From contig NZ_JAGQEE010000006.1 in NCBI RefSeq assembly GCF_018304945.1, forward strand, positions 62,001-126,000: 64,000 nt of DNA, written 5' to 3'. Position 1 is the stretch's first letter. Each line of letters starts with the position of its first letter. Below are positions 62,767 to 64,000 of this stretch, in pieces. The notes beneath the pieces are model-generated. The model was not told the origin of the DNA. It searched no databases and saw only the letters and a list, made by a program, of their open reading frames with translations. The position numbers and the translations under genes are program-made. This DNA is from Collimonas humicola. GTDB taxonomy: Bacteria > Pseudomonadota > Gammaproteobacteria > Burkholderiales > Burkholderiaceae_D.

Positions 62767-64000
62767 ATGATCAAGGAAAGAAAATTGTCACAGTCGCTGC
62801 GGCTTGCATTTTTTACCGGTGGCGTGGCAATGGGGGTCGGCATGATGGCGCCGGCCGTGCATGCGCAGGAGACAAATGACGACAAACCGATGGGACGGGT
62901 TGAAATCACGGGTTCGAACATCAAACGGACGCAGCAGGAAGGACCGGCATCGACGCAAATCCTGACGCGCAAGGATATCCAGCAATCGGGCAAGACATCG
63001 GTAGCCGATGTCGTACGCAGTCTGTCCGCCGATAACAACGGTTCCATCAGTTCATCATCGACCAATGGTTTTGCGGGCAGCGCTTCCGGCATTTCCTTGC
63101 GTGGCTTGTCGGTCAATTCAACGCTGGTGCTGATCAACGGCCGCCGCACCGCGCCTTACGGTTTGGGCGATGACGGCCAGCGCAGTTTCGTCGACCTGAA
63201 TTCAATTCCGCTCGGCGCTGTGGACCGCATCGAGGTACTGAAGGACGGGGCGTCAGCGATCTACGGTTCGGATGCGATCGCCGGCGTGGTCAACATCATT
63301 CTGCGCGAAACTTTTGAAGGCAAGACCATCTCCGGTTCGCTGGGCACTTCAGGCCACGGCGACGGGACCTTGCGCAGCGTATCGGGCACCTTCGGTTTCG
63401 GCAATCTGGAAACCGACAAGTACAACTATTTCTTCAGCATCGACGCCAAGCAGAGCAATGCCATCTGGCAGAAGGACCGTCCGGAATACCTGGGCCAGGC
63501 TGATGCCCGTCCATGGGGCGGACGCGACCAGCGCTCCGGCGCCACCACCAGCAGCGGCGGCGGCGGCAACAGCCTGGTTGGGACGGTACGCCCGGTCAGT
63601 GCAAGCGGCGGCACCATTCCTGGCCGCGGCGTGCAGAACCTGCCGGGCTGCGCCAATATCGACACCGGCACGTCGATCAATTCCGGCGGCGGTTGCCTGT
63701 TCGATTCGATCCAGGACGGTTACCAGACCGTACAGCCGGAAACGCAGAATATCAATATCTACGGCCGCGGCACCCTGAAACTCAGCAGCGATACCCAGGC
63801 CTACGCAGAAGTCGGCTTGTTCAATTCGAGCGCCAAGACGCTGACCACGCCGTCGGCGCTGACCGGCACCGGCCTGGACCTGGCCGGGAATCGCGTCAAC
63901 AACACCCTCAGCGGCCCCGATCAGCTGCTGCTGCCGATCGGCCATCCGGACAATCCGTTTGCCAACAACCGCGCTCGTCCGCGCTGGGTGGATCCAAACC
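62767..64000 (+). CDS. TonB-dependent outer-membrane receptor, 3' end missing
   Basis: At least 411 residues; the frame runs off the window. Signal peptide ending PAVHAQE, then a TonB-box-like MGRVEITGSNIKRTQQEGPAST and the plug domain (SVADVVRSLSADNNGS, ISLRGLSVNSTLVLINGRR, VDRIEVLKDGASAIYGSDAIAGVVNIILR), followed by the first barrel strands. The ITGSNIKR start is that of the large carbohydrate/peptide-type receptor class, not classical siderophore receptors. AGGGGG (62753-62758) precedes ATG 62767. Ligand unknown; no transporter partner visible. Confidence 0.92.
   Translation, partial: MIKERKLSQSLRLAFFTGGVAMGVGMMAPAVHAQETNDDKPMGRVEITGSNIKRTQQEGPASTQILTRKDIQQSGKTSVADVVRSLSADNNGSISSSSTNGFAGSASGISLRGLSVNSTLVLINGRRTAPYGLGDDGQRSFVDLNSIPLGAVDRIEVLKDGASAIYGSDAIAGVVNIILRETFEGKTISGSLGTSGHGDGTLRSVSGTFGFGNLETDKYNYFFSIDAKQSNAIWQKDRPEYLGQADARPWGGRDQRSGATTSSGGGGNSLVGTVRPVSASGGTIPGRGVQNLPGCANIDTGTSINSGGGCLFDSIQDGYQTVQPETQNINIYGRGTLKLSSDTQAYAEVGLFNSSAKTLTTPSALTGTGLDLAGNRVNNTLSGPDQLLLPIGHPDNPFANNRARPRWVDPN

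Overview
The window looks like chromosome of a betaproteobacterium of the Burkholderiales, probably Oxalobacteraceae and possibly close to Collimonas. The genus is an inference, not shown by the sequence. The clues are gene order (ZapB-like, zapA, 6S RNA, EVE-domain gene), the NAD-dependent fds formate dehydrogenase operon with its ModE-like regulator and OFA transporter, the small Trp-rich membrane protein, DUF4124 and DUF3297 proteins, and high-GC coding sequence. No rRNA or tRNA gene, CRISPR array, transposase or integrase was found.

Layout. 1-5.8 kb: an AddB-like nuclease (5' end cut off) and an AddA-like helicase-nuclease, coupled by a TGATG overlap and closed by a strong bidirectional terminator. 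5.8-9.2 kb: a polar amino acid uptake cluster with three tandem substrate-binding lipoproteins and one permease but no ATPase. 9.6-20 kb: a formate module, with a regulator, a divergent oxalate/formate-type transporter, an unexpected subtilisin-like lipoprotein, and fdsG-B-A-C-D. 20-27.6 kb: housekeeping genes (lactonase-like propeller, FUSC-like protein, zapA, 6S RNA, EVE protein, MatB-type CoA ligase, lgt, LysR regulator, cytochrome c). 27.7-34 kb: three tandem LivK-type binding proteins, each with its own terminator and a shared upstream motif, then an Lrp regulator convergent with dadA. 34-40.5 kb: holC, a thioredoxin-fold DUF4124 protein, oligopeptidase A, folD and gshA. 40.5-43.7 kb: a MocR regulator divergent from an AhpD-like / GNAT / FMN-oxidoreductase operon. 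43.9-46.2 kb: an OsmC-YcaO fusion protein.

46.2-54.9 kb is different. It is AT-richer where sampled (35-43% GC against 67% in gshA by hand count of 60-base lines). It is made of small, mostly plus-strand genes: three VOC proteins, lipoproteins, membrane proteins and orphans, plus one frameshifted gene. Their spacers carry copies of a degenerate palindrome built around CGGCC with CCGC and GCGG arms. This is the most accessory-looking part of the window.

55-64 kb returns to core-like genes: DNA polymerase II, the ohrR/ohr peroxide-defence pair with shared GCAAT/ATTGC half-sites, a four-cysteine periplasmic protein, an FtsK-type translocase outside the usual ftsK neighbourhood, and the start of a TonB-dependent receptor behind a 730-base AT-rich leader with TGTAAC repeated exactly every 20 bases.

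Working together: formate or oxalate entering through the OFA carrier could feed FdsGBACD, giving NADH and CO2. Lrp, DadA and the LivK and HisJ-type binding proteins suggest heavy investment in amino acid scavenging. AddAB-like proteins, Pol II and Ohr cover DNA repair and oxidative stress.
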